From assembly GCF_028372415.1 (NCBI RefSeq), contig NC_092879.1, positions 100,406,777 to 100,470,776 of the forward strand: a stretch of 64,000 nt of DNA. Reading direction: 5' to 3'. The notes under the pieces were generated by a model, which worked only from the letters and a program-made list of their open reading frames with translations, was not told where the DNA came from and did not search any database. This DNA comes from Notamacropus eugenii. Its lineage: Eukaryota; Chordata; Mammalia; Diprotodontia; Macropodidae. Each line of letters starts with the position of its first letter. Positions within the stretch are counted from its first letter, which is position 1. This document shows positions 44,471 through 57,620 of this stretch, piece by piece. Position numbers and translations under genes: made by a program.

Positions 44471-45649
44471 CACCAAGGTAAGTCCACCTTCTCTGCCTGA
44501 CCCTTGGGTGGGTACTCAGCCCTATTTACAAAGCAGCTAGCATACTGTAGCTAGTGTACTGTGACATTCCACCAGCCTGGACCACCTGTTTTCCTTCAAG
44601 TAGGAATTGAGACAGACTAGAAACCATTATGTAGGCCAGCATTTGTCCCAATTGTGCTCCAGGGAACCCTAGAATGGATTCCCTGCCATACATGGGGCTT
44701 CTGAGAGGAAATGTCAAGGCTGGAAATACTTTTCCATTGACCAGATCAGAGAAATACTGATTTAGAGCTGGGTAACCCTTGGGAGTCAGTCACCAAGTCT
44801 AGCTCCCACATCTTACAGACACAGGAAATAACAAGATGGGATTTTATCCTAGACCCAGAGTTCTTTCCACACCACATCCTCATATTATAGTAGCTTTTCT
44901 GGGTGCCCAAAACACTTCTACCTGACATGAGACTAGATTAAACTCAGTCCTCACTTCCCACAGCCCAGACTAGCACTTCCACATGGGTTCCATCAATCTA
45001 TATCAAGCCTCCGGGTACCCCATGGCCAAAAGATGATCCCTGGCCTGACCTGCCTTTCTCTGCCCTGGAGACCCAAATCCAGAAAAGCTTTCCATTCTTT
45101 CCTTGTCTTAGCAAAGAACAATAGTAAACTTTTCTTCACCTCGATAAAGCATTACTTCAGCCACCTGTGCAAGAGTCTACAGGACATTCAAACAGAGGCA
45201 GTGGGAGGAGAATGACTTGTCTCAGGACGGGATGTATCTGAATTCTAAGTTGAGGGGAACTCTCTGAGAAGAACAACCAGCCTCCAGATATTTTAGGGGA
45301 CTCAACCCACAAATTCGGCTAGAGTGGAATCGTTATGAGAGACCCCAGGCCCCAGCTGGCATGTTGGCCCCCAAACTGGACACCAACAGTTTTAATCTGT
45401 GTTGCCATTCCAAGCTCCTCAACAGAACAGGACATCTGGCCTGCACCTGGAATGGTAGACCAGAGAGGACGAGCTCGGCTCCCAGCATTTCTATTCAACT
45501 ACAAAAAGCAGTCACTTAATCCACTTGTTCAATAGCTGATAGAACACTGAATATTAAAAAAAAAAAATAGGACAGCAACTTGTCTCAGAAGCATTTCTAC
45601 CTGAACCTCAAAAAAAAAAAAGATGAAAACAAGAGAATTCAAGCCAATG

Positions 45650-48160
45650 AGAAGTTGATTAAGCATCTATCATGTGCCAGGTATTGTGCTTAAGACCTGG
45701 GGACCCAAAGAAGGGTAAGAGACAGTTATCAGCCCTCAAGGAGCTCCTAGCCTGATGAGGGAGAGAGCATGTAAAAAGCTATGGACAAACAAGCTAGAGG
45801 CAGGAAAATTTGGGGAAGGCACTAGCAAGGAGGGTTTCTTGTAGGAAGCAGACTCTCTCTTTATCCTGGAAGCTCACACAGCCATCAGAAGCATGGGCAG
45901 TCTCCAGGTGGATGACTCCGAAGGTCACCCAGGCCAACTGCAGTCATTCCCTGCTCAGCTACCTACTGGAAGGACTTGGTCTCTCATACCCCTGGGCCTG
46001 ATCTTCAGCTTCTGATGGGGAAACACAGGCTCCTTGACAGCAGAGAGCAGCTTGCCACCTTCTTCTCCTGTTCATATTTTCTGAGTTTAGCACAGCACCT
46101 GGACACAGGAGATGCTGAAGAAATAAATGCTTCTTGACTTGGCTTGAGGGAAGCCAGGGAGGCGAGAGATGAGGAGAGAAAGAATTCCAGGAATAGGGTA
46201 CAACCAGGGAAAGTGCACAGAATTCCAAGATGGAATGGAAAGACCAGTCAGGAGGCCAGTATCACTGACCTGAATATGTGAGAGAAGTAAGGTGTGAGAA
46301 GACCAGGAAGGTAGGAGAGGCCAGCTGATGAATGACTTTGAATGGCAAACAGAGGATTCTGTGTTTGATCCTAAAGGTGACAGGGAGTCACTCGAGTTTA
46401 CTGAATGGGGAAAAGGGGAATGACATTATTAGAATATTGCTTGAGGAAGCTCACTTTGACAGCCTTGATAGACTGGAGTAGAGAGAAACCTAAACCATCA
46501 GGCTATAGCAACCATCCAGGTGTGAGGTGATGAGGAGGGATAAAAAGGTCTAGAAGAGCCACTGTAGTAAGTGGGAGAGGGAGTGGATAAGAGAGGTGTA
46601 GAAGGAGTGCTCTGCCATGATGAGGGCCCAATTGATACCATGGAACCTAAATTTAGAGTTGAGCCAGGCCTGCCAATTTTGTGATTTTCTCCAGTTTCAT
46701 TCAGCACCATGCTTTAAAGAATGAAGGCAGGGGACAGTAGGAGTGATACAGGGCAAGACAGGATAGGATAAAGGAGCCAGGGGCTCAAGATAAGAGGACA
46801 GTGTAGAGGTGAACCAGTTCACCAAGGGGTCAAGATGGGGAAGGGAGGAGGCCAGAGCTGGGGCAGGAGTGACAGTCTGGGAAAGAGCTGAGGGATCAAG
46901 GGGTTAGAGGTCAAGGTGAGGCCTATAGATAGGGTATAGGGGTGCAAGACAGGAGAAGTGGAATGACAACTCACTATGATCAGATAAGAGAACTTCAAAG
47001 TTCTCCAACATGGAGGCGGAACACTTGTGAGTAACACTTGATCAAGGGTATGGCCATCTCTGCGGGTAGCTGAGGTGGGGTAGAGGAGAAGAAGACATGG
47101 GAAATGAATGAATTAAGGAACAGAGAGTTAAGAGTGTTTGAGAGACTAGTAATATGTATGTTTAAGTCCCCTAATATGACGGAAGGAGTTGAGGAAGAGA
47201 AAACCTGTGAGTCAGGCACTGACTGACTCACTGAAGAAAGGGAGTGTTGGGGGAGGGGGGAGGGGTGTCAGGAGATAACAGCTACCAGAATTCTGATTAA
47301 CTGACAAATATGGATCAAGTGTAAACCTCAAAGGAAGAGAGGTCATATGAGTGACAGTGATCCAGAGAAAGCCTGGAAGTGTCTACCAAGACTCAAGTGT
47401 ATTCCAACACTCTGGCTTCAACTACTGGGGAGAAGGTGTGGGGAAGGGCAGCTGGAAAGACTATGCCTTCAGAGGGGAGCCCAGTCTTTGTGAGAGCCAG
47501 AAGACCGAAAATGTTGGAAAGGAAAACATTTAAGATGAAAACAAGTCTGTTACCCATGGAACAGAAATTCTAACAATCACAGTGGACGGCTTGGGGTGAG
47601 GAGCTTTAGAATGTGACTGGCTGGGGGTGGAAGGCAGATCTGGAGAGGTAGGTAAAAGGGGTTGGTTACAGAAGTGGATTTGAATAATGACACTGGGTGT
47701 CAGAATCACCAGTATTGGGAGGGTAGGATGGGGGTGGGAGTTTGTTCATCACTGAAGAATGAGTTTAGGTGGACTCTCAGTATTCTGGGGGTGGGGTTCA
47801 GTCACAGGGTGGAATTCTCTAGGGTCAGTCAGGCAGAAGCATGTAGCTAGAAGAGGAAGGGGAGGTACTCGTGTTGGAGCAGGTGAAGGGACCAGTGGGG
47901 GAGGTGGTCATTGTTCATGATATCAGGACACATCAAGTCCCTGGAATGGCATTAATCAATAAATACCCACTTAGGTGCTGATTATGTGCCAGGCACTGGA
48001 CTGAAACCCAGGAATACAAAGAATGAGTAAAAAATCACTGCCATCACTTGGCAAGAGACAACCTGTTGACAACATGAATCAGTGGGCACAAAATAAGTGT
48101 GGAGCAGATGGAAAGGAACCTTCCAGTGGAAGACATCAGCAACTGGGAAAAACAGTCTAA
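45650..48160 (-). mobile_element. long reversed L2-type LINE, ORF2 endonuclease to 3' end, plus a second tail
   Basis: The 3' tail lies at about 45650-45780 (plus strand CATGTGCCAGGTATTGTGC, GAGCTCCTAGCCTGATG). The reverse-transcriptase part follows, and an endonuclease remnant with VILGDLNIHI is encoded on the minus strand within 46995-47231. This LGDxNIH motif is the CR1/L2 apurinic-like endonuclease signature. At about 2.3 kb it is the longest L2 here, but it is full of stops. A separate L2 tail begins near 47945. Confidence 0.75.
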
Positions 48161-48349
48161 GCCAATGTGAGAGGTCAGCAGGAGAAGCCTGTGACACTGG
48201 CGGGGGGGGGGGGGGGCCCGGAGCCTGGCCACAGCAGTAGCCATAGCTTGGAGAACTCTCAGCCCAGACACAGAAAGAGGGAGGGAGGGAGGGTCAGACA
48301 ACTGCTCAGAATGGGATTACAGGGGACCCTTTGGACAGACTTGACTTAA

Positions 48350-49245
48350 TGGATAAAAAAGGCACAAAAATTCACTGAAGAAAAAAACTCCATAAAAAAC
48401 CAGAATTGGTCAAATGGAAAAAGTTACAAAAGCTCACTCAAGAAAATAATTCCTTAAAAATGAGAATTGGGCAATTGGAAGCTAATGACTCCATGCTATA
48501 TAAAAAAAAAAAACAATAAAACAAAAATCAAAAGAATGAAAAAAAAAAAGAAGAAAATGTGAAATATCTCATTGGAAAAACAAGTGATCTGGAAAATAGA
48601 TCCAGGAGACAGAATTTTAAAATTATTGAACTACTACAAAGTCTTGATAAAAAGATGCCTAGATGCCATATTTCAAGAAATTATACAAGAAAACTTCCCC
48701 AACATCTTAGATGTTAGAGGGTAACAGAAACTGAAGAAATCCACTGATTACCTCCTGAAAGAGATCCCAAAATGAAAAATCCCAGGAATATTACAGTCAA
48801 ATTCTGGAGCTCTTAGGTCAAGGAGAAAATACTGCAAGCAACCAGAAAGAAACAATTCAGTATTGTAAAGCCACAGTCAGGAGTACACAAGATTTAGTGG
48901 TTTCTATAGTAAAGGAGCAGAGGGCTTAGAATATGATGTTCCTGAAGGCAAAGGAGCTAGCCTCACAACCAAGAACAATCTACAAAACAAAACTGAGTAT
49001 GATCCTTCAGGGGAAATGGACACTTGATGAAATACAGGACTTTCAAGCTTTCCTGATGAAAGGACCAGAGCTGAATAGAAAATTGGACATTCAAACATAA
49101 CCCAAGAGAAGCATGAAAAGGTAAACAGGAAAGAGAAATCACACTGCCTGCATTCTCAGTGGGATGGGAAGGAGAGGATTGGGAACTCAAAATTAAAAAA
49201 AATAAGAAAGTTAAAAATAAATAAATACTTTTTTTTTTGAAGACT
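48350..49245 (+). mobile_element. HAL1-like element: L1 ORF1 remnant followed directly by an A-rich 3' end
   Basis: 48350-49130 aligns in order with the ORF1 part of the large L1 at 51465-52260: GATCTGGAAAATAGATCCAGG, GGAGAAAATACTGCAAGCA, CCAGAAAGAAACAATTC, GGACCAGAGCTGAATAGAAAA. Instead of ORF2, about 100 bases of 3' UTR and an A-rich tail (AAAAATAAATAAATA) follow. ORF1 without ORF2 is the plan of HAL1 (half-L1) elements. A deleted L1 is the alternative. Confidence 0.65.
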
Positions 49246-51210
49246 AGGTCTCTAGAGGGGGAGCAGGAAAGCAGGAGAAATGAAATAACCAGTAGGTTCC
49301 ATATTAAATATTCAATGATATGCATATCAAGTTTTGCTAATGACAGGTAAAGGTTTCACAAGAATGAGCCAACCCCTGTCCATTCAAGGCCTACATTTGG
49401 GTTAGCTTTGCTAAGCTAACTTCAGCTTACTTCTTCCTCCAGTCACAGCCCTAGGAAACTTTAGACAGAGCCTAACTGAGTCCAAGAAGATCAAAAAAGT
49501 CCAGGAAACAGAGACAAATCCAAGATGGCCTACTGACCAGGAAGCACCCAAGCAACAAGCAACTAGGTAATTTTTTAAAAAGGAGAAACCAATGGGAGCT
49601 TCTCACATGGAAGAGAAAAGGGGGGAGGGCACAGAATACAGGGTAAAAACATAGGACACTGTGAAGGGAGAGGTAAGAGCCCCAGCAGAGTCAAGAAACA
49701 TTCAGGCATCCCACCTGGCTTGAACAGGAGGTGTACATTACTAGTAGGAAATGAAGCTGAACAGTTAATTGGAGACTTTAAAAGTCAGGAAAGACTGTTT
49801 GGATTTTATTTTGAAGGAGATAGGTAATCATCTGAAACATTTATTTGCCAAGCACTCATTAAAGCACCTACTATGAGTTAAAAGGGTGTTTTCCAGCAGG
49901 CATGTGACAAGTGGTATTTTCAGATGAGTCTAGGAGAGTAGAGAACAAGGTGTATATATAGATGAGAGGGAGAAAGAAACTGAAGAGACAGACAAGCAAA
50001 GATATCTCAAAAGCTCATGAGAAACCAGGCTCCCCCACTTAGTCTCCTAAAGATCCCTTTGGTACATAAGATTTACGTCCCAGGCCTTCTGCCACAGTCA
50101 CCACACAGCTCTGGTTTATTTTTAATCAGAGTAAATGAAAAACAATTTTTGGTTCATTATTTTTTTTTGTAAAATAGTAACTTGGTATGGTGGGTGGAAT
50201 GCTCTTAGATGTCACTCCCACTTCTTATTCTTAATAGCCATGTGACCCCAAGTCAATGATTTCTTGTCTGTGGGTCTCAGGAAACTGTTCAGAAATCACC
50301 TTCTAATATTCCTGTTTTAAAAGCTCACAGTGTCTACCATTAAAACTCAAGGTTACAGTGCAGACCCCACCATAACAAAGCCAAGCAGGAAGCACTGGAC
50401 AGTCTGAAGCAGAGACAGCAGTGTGGATTCTCAGATGTATCAGCCCTGGATGGGAGTCCAGTGGAACTGAGTGAGAGAGAAGCACAGAACCCCAGGTAAC
50501 AGCAACAGCCTCTCCTGAGATTATCAGCCTGCAGATTAAATGTCTGTAAATCACCTACTTGAAATTCCAGAAGCCAAGATGGCAGAGTGATCTATAAATG
50601 CTCTCCCCCTCCCCTTGTTGACCTTAAAAAACACAGAGAATATTTCCCCAGGAAAAATACTGGAATAGTGGGATCACCCGAAGGGGTCCCTTAGCCTGAG
50701 AAGGTAGGAAAATGGCTAAGGGGGGGGGGGGTTCCTCTTGCTGTGGCTGAAGGGGACCAGTGCAGGACCAGAGGCATCCCAGACAGCCTCACCTCAATGC
50801 CAAAGGAGGTGGAACCCTTAAGCACCAACACCAGGACCCTAAGCATGCCTCAGCACAGCCAGGGGAATCGGGAAGACACTAGCTCAGACAGGATGCACCA
50901 ACTGCTGAGCCTGTCTGTGCTCTAGCTCAGGAGAAGAGACCTCCTCTGGCCAGACCACCCCTCCCCCACATCTCATGCAGAGAGCTCCAGGGTAACTCCA
51001 GGGAAACTCAGAAAGACTTCACCTGGCCTCTGCTTTGGCACACCGGCCAGCTCAGCACCAGGTAAGCTGCAGCACTCTAGCTTCTAGCTGAAAGAACCAG
51101 AGGTCACAATACATAAAGCCTCAAGTTCTAAGCACAAGAACTGTGGTACAGAACCCCCTATGCCCCAGACGCAGAGATCTACTTGAAAAGCCAGGTAAAA
51201 GTCAATCATC

Positions 51211-51681
51211 ATGAGCAGGAAGCAAGTCAGAAAAGAAAAGACCATAGAATCTTACTATGGGGACAAGGACCAAAACACGAATATCAAAGAAGTTGATGTT
51301 GAGACTGTACTCCCACCTGAAACCTCAGAAGGGAATATGAACTGGTCTCAAGTCAAAAGAGTATTCTTGGAAGAGCTCAAGAAGGATTCTAAAAACCAAA
51401 TTAGAGACGTAGAAGAAAAATTGGTTAATGATTTTAAAAACATGAATAAAGGAATCACAGAAGAATTTAAAAGAAAAATTGGACAAATGGAAAAGGAAGT
51501 ACAAAATCTAACTGGAGAAAATAACTCCTTAAAAGGAACAACTGGGCAAATGGAAAAGGAGATGCAAAAGTTAACTGAAGTAAACAATCTATTAAAAATT
51601 AGCATTGGGAAAGTAGAAGCTAATGACTCTATGAGATATCAAGAATCAGTCAAACAGAATCTAAAGAATGAAAAAAACTGA
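51211..51681 (+). pseudogene. L1 ORF1 (RNA-binding protein), truncated at 156 codons
   Basis: ORF1p of L1 is a trimeric RNA-binding chaperone. This frame starts MSRKQVRKEKTIESYYG and has a long heptad-rich coiled coil from about residue 45 to 140 with repeated GQMEKEVQNLT and GQMEKEMQKLT segments. A frameshift near 51680 separates it from the RRM and C-terminal domains. Remnants of those are visible to 52245 (SRRENLRITG in another frame, then several stops). The twofold repeat of the GQMEKE segment is also visible in DNA. Confidence 0.85.
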
Positions 51682-52811
51682 AGAAAATGTAAAATATCTC
51701 ACTGGAGAAACAACTGACCTGGAAAATAGATCCAGGAGAGAAAATCTAAGAATTACTGGTCTACAGGAAAGCCATGATGGAAAAAAAAGCCTGGACAATA
51801 TCCTCTAAGAAATCATCGAGGAAAACTGCCCTGAGGTCTTAGATCCAGAGGGCAAAATAATCATCAAATGAATCCACCAATCACCTCCTAAAAGAGAACC
51901 CAAACACCAAGGAATATTGTTGCCAAATTCCAAAACTATTAAGTAAAGGAGAAAATACTGCAAGCAGCCAGAAAGAAACAATTTAAATATCGAGGAACTA
52001 CAGTCAGGATCACACAGGACCTTGTAGCTTCTACTTTAAAAGTCTGGAGGGACTGGAATATGATATTTCGTAAGGCAAAGGAGCTTGGACTACAAACAAA
52101 GATCAATTATCCAGCAAAACTGAGCATAATATTTCAGGCAAGGAGATGGACATTCAATGAAATAAGGGATTTCCTGACCTTCCTGATGAAAAGGCCAGAG
52201 CTCAATAGAAAATCTGATCTCCAAATACAAGTCTCAAGAGAGGCATAAAAAGGTAAATAGGGGGAAAAAACTTGTTATTCAATATGGGCAAACTGTTTAC
52301 ATCCCTATATGGGAAGATGATACTAGTTAATCTTGAGAATTGTATATTTATTATGACATCTAAAAGGGATATACATAGATAGAAGGAGTGGGTATAAATT
52401 AAATGATGTGATGATAAAATATGTGATTCAAGGGTGCAAAGGGATTGTAACAGGAGATGTGAAAAGGAGGCAGAAAAAATAAATCATAGGAAGAGGCACA
52501 AAAACATATTACAGTAGAGGGAAAGAGGGGAGGAAGATGAGCACTGTTTGAGATTTACTCTCATCTGATTTGGTTCAAGGAGGGAACAACAAACACAATT
52601 AAGTACAAAAAATCTAACTAGCCCAATAGGCAGTAGGAGAGGAAAGGGGATAGAAAAGGGAGGAAAGGCTAAAAGGAAGTAATATGGGAAAAGGGAGATA
52701 AAGGGAGGGAGGCTGATAGAAGGGAGGGAAGACTGAGGGAGGCAGTGGTCAAAAATTAAAACTCTATTGTGGAGGAGAAGGAAGAACTAAAAGGATAAAC
52801 GGGGAAATAAG

Positions 52812-55800
52812 ATGGAGGGAAAGACACAGATAGTGATCATCACTGAGAATGTGAATGGGATGAACTCTCCCATAAAATGGAGGTGGACAGCACAACGGAT
52901 TAAAAACCATAATCCAACAACACATTGTTTACAAGAAACACATCTGAAATGGGGATACACACAGGGTAAAGGTAAAAAGTTGGACCAGAATATATTATGC
53001 CTCAGTTGATGTAAAAAAAAGCAGGGGTAGTTTAAGGAGTGAATGTTGAAAATTGTTTTTGCATGCAACTGGGAAAAAAGAAATACAGGTAATAGGGTTT
53101 AGAAATATATCTTGCCGTACAAGAAAAGAGAGAAGATGGGGATAAGGGAAGGGAGGGGTGTGATAGAACGGAGAGCAGATTGGGGGAACGGGTAATCAGA
53201 ATGCATGCTGTTTTGGGGTGAGGGAGGGGAGAGATGGGGAGAAAATTTGGAACTCAACATCTTGTGGAAATGGAATGTTGAAAACTAAAAATAAATAAAT
53301 AAAATTTTTAAAAAAGCAGAGGTAACAATCCTGATCTCAGTCAAAGCAAAAGCAGAAATACATCTAATCAAAAGAGATAAGGAAGGAAACTATATCCTGC
53401 TAAAAGGCACCATAGACAATGAAGCAATAGCATTACTAAACATATGTGCACCGAGTGGTATAGCATCCAAACTCTTAGAGAAAAAGTTATGAGAGTTACA
53501 GGAAGAAATAGACAGCAAAACTATACTAGTGGGGGACCTCAGCCTCCCCCTCTCTGAACTTGATAAATCTAATCTCAAAATAAATAAGAAAAAAGTTAAG
53601 GAGGTGAATAAAACTCTGGATTAGGAAGATATGATAGATCTCTGGAGAAAATTGAATGGGGATAGAAAGGAATATACCTTTTTCTCAGCAGTATATGGCA
53701 CATAGATAAAAGCTGACCATGTTTTAGGACACAAAAACCTCACAATCCAGTGCAGAAAGTCAGAGATAGTCAATGCATCCTTCTCAGATGATAAGATCAT
53801 AATGCAATAAAAATGATATGCATTAAAAGGTCATGGAAAGATAGACAAAAAATTAATTGGCAACTAAATAATCTAATCCTAAAGAATGAGTGGGTTAAAC
53901 AACAAATTGTAGAAACAATCAATAACTTCATTCAAGAAAATGACAATAATGAGACAATCTACCAAAACTTATGGGATGCTGCAAAAGCAGTTCTTAGGGG
54001 AACTGCCGACATGAATAAAACAGAGAAAGAGATCTATGAATTGGGCTGCAGCTGAAAAACCTAGAAAAAGAACAAATTGAGAATCCTCAAGTAAATACCA
54101 AGTTAGAAATACTGAAAACCAAAGGAGAGATTAATAAAATTGAAATTAAGAAAACTATTGAACTAATAAATAGAAGAGTTGGTTTTATGGAAAAAACACA
54201 ATAAAATTGATAAACCTTTGGTTAATTTGATTTTAAAAAAGATAACCAAATATCAAAAATGAAAAGGGTGAACTCACCTCCAACAAGGAGGAAATTAAAA
54301 CAATAATTAGAAATTACTTTGCCCAACTGTATGCCCATAAATTTGACAACTGAAGTGAGATGGATGAATATTTTAAAAAATATAAATTGCCCAGACTAAC
54401 AGAAGAGGAAGTTGAACATTTAAATAACCCCATCTCGGGAAAAGAAATTGAACAAGCCATCAATGAACTCCCTAGGAAAAAATCTCCAGGGCCAGATGGA
54501 TTTACAAGTGTATTCTATCAAACATTTAAAGAACAGTTAATTCCAATACTATATAGACTATTTAGGAAAATTGGCAAAGAAGGAGTCCTACCAAATTCCT
54601 TTCATGATACAAATATGGTTCTGATACCTAAATCAGGAAGAGCCAAAACAGAGAAAGAAAATTATAGACCAATTTCTCTAATGAATATTTTCATTTTTTA
54701 TTTTCATTTTAAATTAGATATTAGATATTAGCATTTTAAATAAGATATGCAGCAACTTATCACAAGAATAATACTCTTTGATCAGGTAGAATTTATACCA
54801 GGAATGCAGGGCTGGTTCAATATTAGGAAAACTATCAGCATTATTGATCATATCAACAACAAAACTAACAGAAACCACATGGTTATCTCAATAGATGCAG
54901 AAAAAGCTTCTGACAAAATACAATATCCATTCCTATTGAAAACACTGGAGAGCATAGGAATAAATGGATCCTTCCATAAAATAATAAGCAGTATCTACCT
55001 AAAACCATGAGCAAGCATTATATGTAATGGGGATAAGAGGTAGATGCATTTCCAATAAGATCAGGGGTGAAACAAGGATGTCCATTATCACCACTGTTAT
55101 TCAATATGGTACTAGGAATGCTAGCTTTAGCAATAAGAGAAGAAAAAGAAATTGAACAAATTAGAATAGGCAAAGAAGAAACTAAGTTATCACTTTTTGC
55201 AGATGATATGATGATATACTTAAAGAATTCTAGAGAATGAAGTTAAAAACTACTTGAAATAATAAACAACTTTGCCAAAGTTGCAGGTTACAAAATAAAC
55301 CCACATAAATCATCTGCATTTCTAAATATTACTGACAAAGCCCAAAAAGAGATAGAAAGAGAAATCCCACTTAACGCTACGGTAGACACTATAAAATATT
55401 TGGGAGTCTGCCTGCCTGCCAAAAAAAACACAAAACCCAGAGACTACATGAACACAATTACAAAACACTTTTCGCACAAATAAAGTCAGATCTAAAAAAG
55501 TGGAAAAACATCACTTGCTCGTGGGCAGGCTGAGCCAATATAATAAAAATGACAATTCTACCTAAATTAATTTACTTATTCAGTGCCATACCAATCAAAC
55601 TACCAGATAATTATTTTCTAGAACTAGTAAAAATAATATCAAAATTCATCTGGAAGAACAAAAGGTCCAGAATATCAAGGGAACTAATGAAAAGAAATGC
55701 TAGGGAAGGTGTCCTAGCCCTACCAGATCTCAAATTGCATTATAAAGCAGCAATCATCAAAACCATTTGGTACTGGCTAAGAAACAGAGGGGTATAAACT

Positions 55801-56778
55801 AGTGGAATAGGTCAGGTACTCAAGACACAGTAGTCAATGAATATAGCAATCTACTATTTGATAAACCCAAGGACCCCATCTTCTGGGATAATTTTGTCAC
55901 TGACAAAAATTGCTGGGAAAACTGGATAACAGTGTGGCAGAAACTGGGCATAGACCAATATACCATACACAAGAATAAAGTCCAAATGGATACATGATCT
56001 AGGTATAAATATTGATACTATAAGCAAATTAGGAGAGCAAGGAATAGTATATTTGTCAGATTTATGGAGAATGGAGAAATTTATGACCAAACAAGAGATA
56101 GAGAACATTATAAAGTACAAAATGGATAATTTTGATTACATTAAATTGAAAAGTTTTTGCACAGACAAACCCAATGCAACCAAGATTAGGAGGGAAGCAG
56201 AAAACTGGGAAAGAACTTTTGCAACTAGTGTCTGTAATAAAGGCCTCATTTTTAAAATATATAGAGAACTGAGTCAAATTTACAAGAATACAAGCTATTC
56301 CTCAATTGATAAATGGTCAAAGGATATGAACAGGCACTTTTCAGAGGAAGAAATTAAAGCTATCTATGGTCATATGAAAAAATGCTCTAAATCACTATGG
56401 ATTAGAGGGATGCAAATCAAAACAACTCTAAGGTACCACATCACACCATTCAGATTGGCTAACATGACAAAACAGGAAGATGATAAATGTTGGAGAAGTT
56501 GTGGGAGAGCTGGAACACTAATTCACTGTTGGTGGAGCTGGGAGCTGATCCAACCATTCTGGAGAACAATTTGGAACTATGCCCAAAGGGCTACAAAAAT
56601 GTGCCTACCCTTTGACCAAGCAACATTGCTTCTAGGACTGTATCCCAAAGAGATCATAAAAATGGGAAAGGGTCCCACATGTACAAAAATATTTATAGTA
56701 GCTCTCTTTGTGGGGGCCAAGAACTGGAAATCAAGAGGATGCCCATCCACTGAGGAATGGCTGAACAAGTTGTGGTAG
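52812..56778 (+). pseudogene. L1 ORF2 (endonuclease and reverse transcriptase), many lesions
   Basis: Domains can be followed in order across broken frames. The APE-type endonuclease starts with ENVNGMNSPIK and LQETHLKWGY at 52840-52960, then is cut by the insertion at 53030-53309. The later endonuclease part has VGDLSLPLS. The reverse transcriptase shows [11 protein letters not shown] near 54478-54510, [24 protein letters not shown], and the catalytic FADD at 55196-55207. The C-terminal region 56053-56778 is one open stretch with CWRSCGRAGTLIHCWW. There the last Cys of the usual Cys-His motif is replaced (WWSW instead of WW-x-C). A 30-40 bp AT-rich insertion near 54685-54725 also breaks the reverse transcriptase. 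Confidence 0.9.
53030..53309 (+). mobile_element. 280 bp retrotransposon 3' end inserted in L1 ORF2
   Basis: AAAAAAGCAGGGGTA (53015-53029) and AAAAAAGCAGAGGTA (53310-53324) flank the insert. L1 ORF2 coding resumes exactly after the second copy. The insert is purine-rich and ends GAACTCAACATCTTGTGG, then CTAAAAATAAATAAATAAAA, similar to the tail of the HAL1-like element at 49180-49235. It is best read as a 5'-truncated L1/HAL1-type tail. Confidence 0.85.
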
Positions 56779-57339
56779 ATGGATGTAATGAAATACTACT
56801 GTTCTATAAGAAATGATGAACAGGAAGACTTCAGAGAGTCCTGGAAGGACTCATATGATGCTAAGTGAAAGGAGCAGAACCAGGAGAACATTATACACAG
56901 TAACAACCACACTGTGCGAGGAATTTTTCTGGTAGACTTAGCCCTTCAGAGCAATGCAAGGACCTAAAACATTCTCAAAGGACTCTTGAGGCCAAATGCC
57001 ATCCACATCCAGAGAAAGAACTATGGAACTGAAACACAGAATGAAGCAGAATATTTTCTCTTCTGTTATGTTTTGCTGTTTGGGTTTTTCTCATGGTTTC
57101 TCTCATTCATTAAAATTCTTATATGCAACATAACTAATGTGATTGATAAGAATGTTATGTGTAGAACCCATATAAGATCACATGCTGTTCAGGGAGGGAG
57201 GGGGAGAAAATCTAAGACTTATGGAAGTGATTGTAGAAAGCTGAAAACAAATAAATTAATTTTTTAAAAAGATAAAACAACATAAAAACAAAAACAAAAA
57301 AACTTGAGGTTATCCCCATGGGATAGGAATGATCAAATA

Positions 57340-57620
57340 GTCTTTCCATATCTGAAAACTTTATTTCTGGCTCAGCTCCAAAGCTGCCTCCTCCATGAAG
57401 CCTTTCTTGAGTTCCCCAGTTGGGAATGCACTTTCTTTCCTGGACCTTTGGATCATATTTGGATTCTCAGTGGTTCATATTTGCAGAGATAGCTTATTTT
57501 CTCTTATTAGGCCTAAAGCTCCACAAGAGCAGTAACTATATCTGAAGGAGCTTGCCTCTTCCAGAACTGTGTGCACATAGCAGATGCTAAATAAATGGTT
57601 GGCAAATGAACAAGTGGAGC
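57340..57620 (+). repeat. L2 3' end
   Basis: GCTGCCTCCTCCATGAAGCC, TTTCTTGAGTTCCCC, CCACAAGAGCAGTAACTAT and GCACATAGCAGATGCTAAAT lie in classical L2 3' order. Confidence 0.85.

Larger units (their letters stand above)
50573..57290 (+). mobile_element. nearly full-length, inactive L1 LINE with a nested insertion
   Basis: The element starts near CCAAGATGGCAGAGTGATC, an L1-like 5' UTR start. It then shows ORF1 (from 51211), ORF2 (from about 52812), a 3' UTR and an A-rich end near 57245-57300. The total is about 6.7 kb including a 280 bp later insertion at 53030-53309. ORF2 is broken by many stops and shifts, so it cannot be autonomous. A possible imperfect target duplication starts ACTTGA on both sides (50559 and 57302 region), but mismatches make it uncertain. 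Confidence 0.9.

Noticed and set aside
50559..57315. Target-site duplication for the large L1 starting ACTTGA
   Set aside because: Only six bases match cleanly before mismatches and a length difference, so it is not good enough to define the insertion edges.
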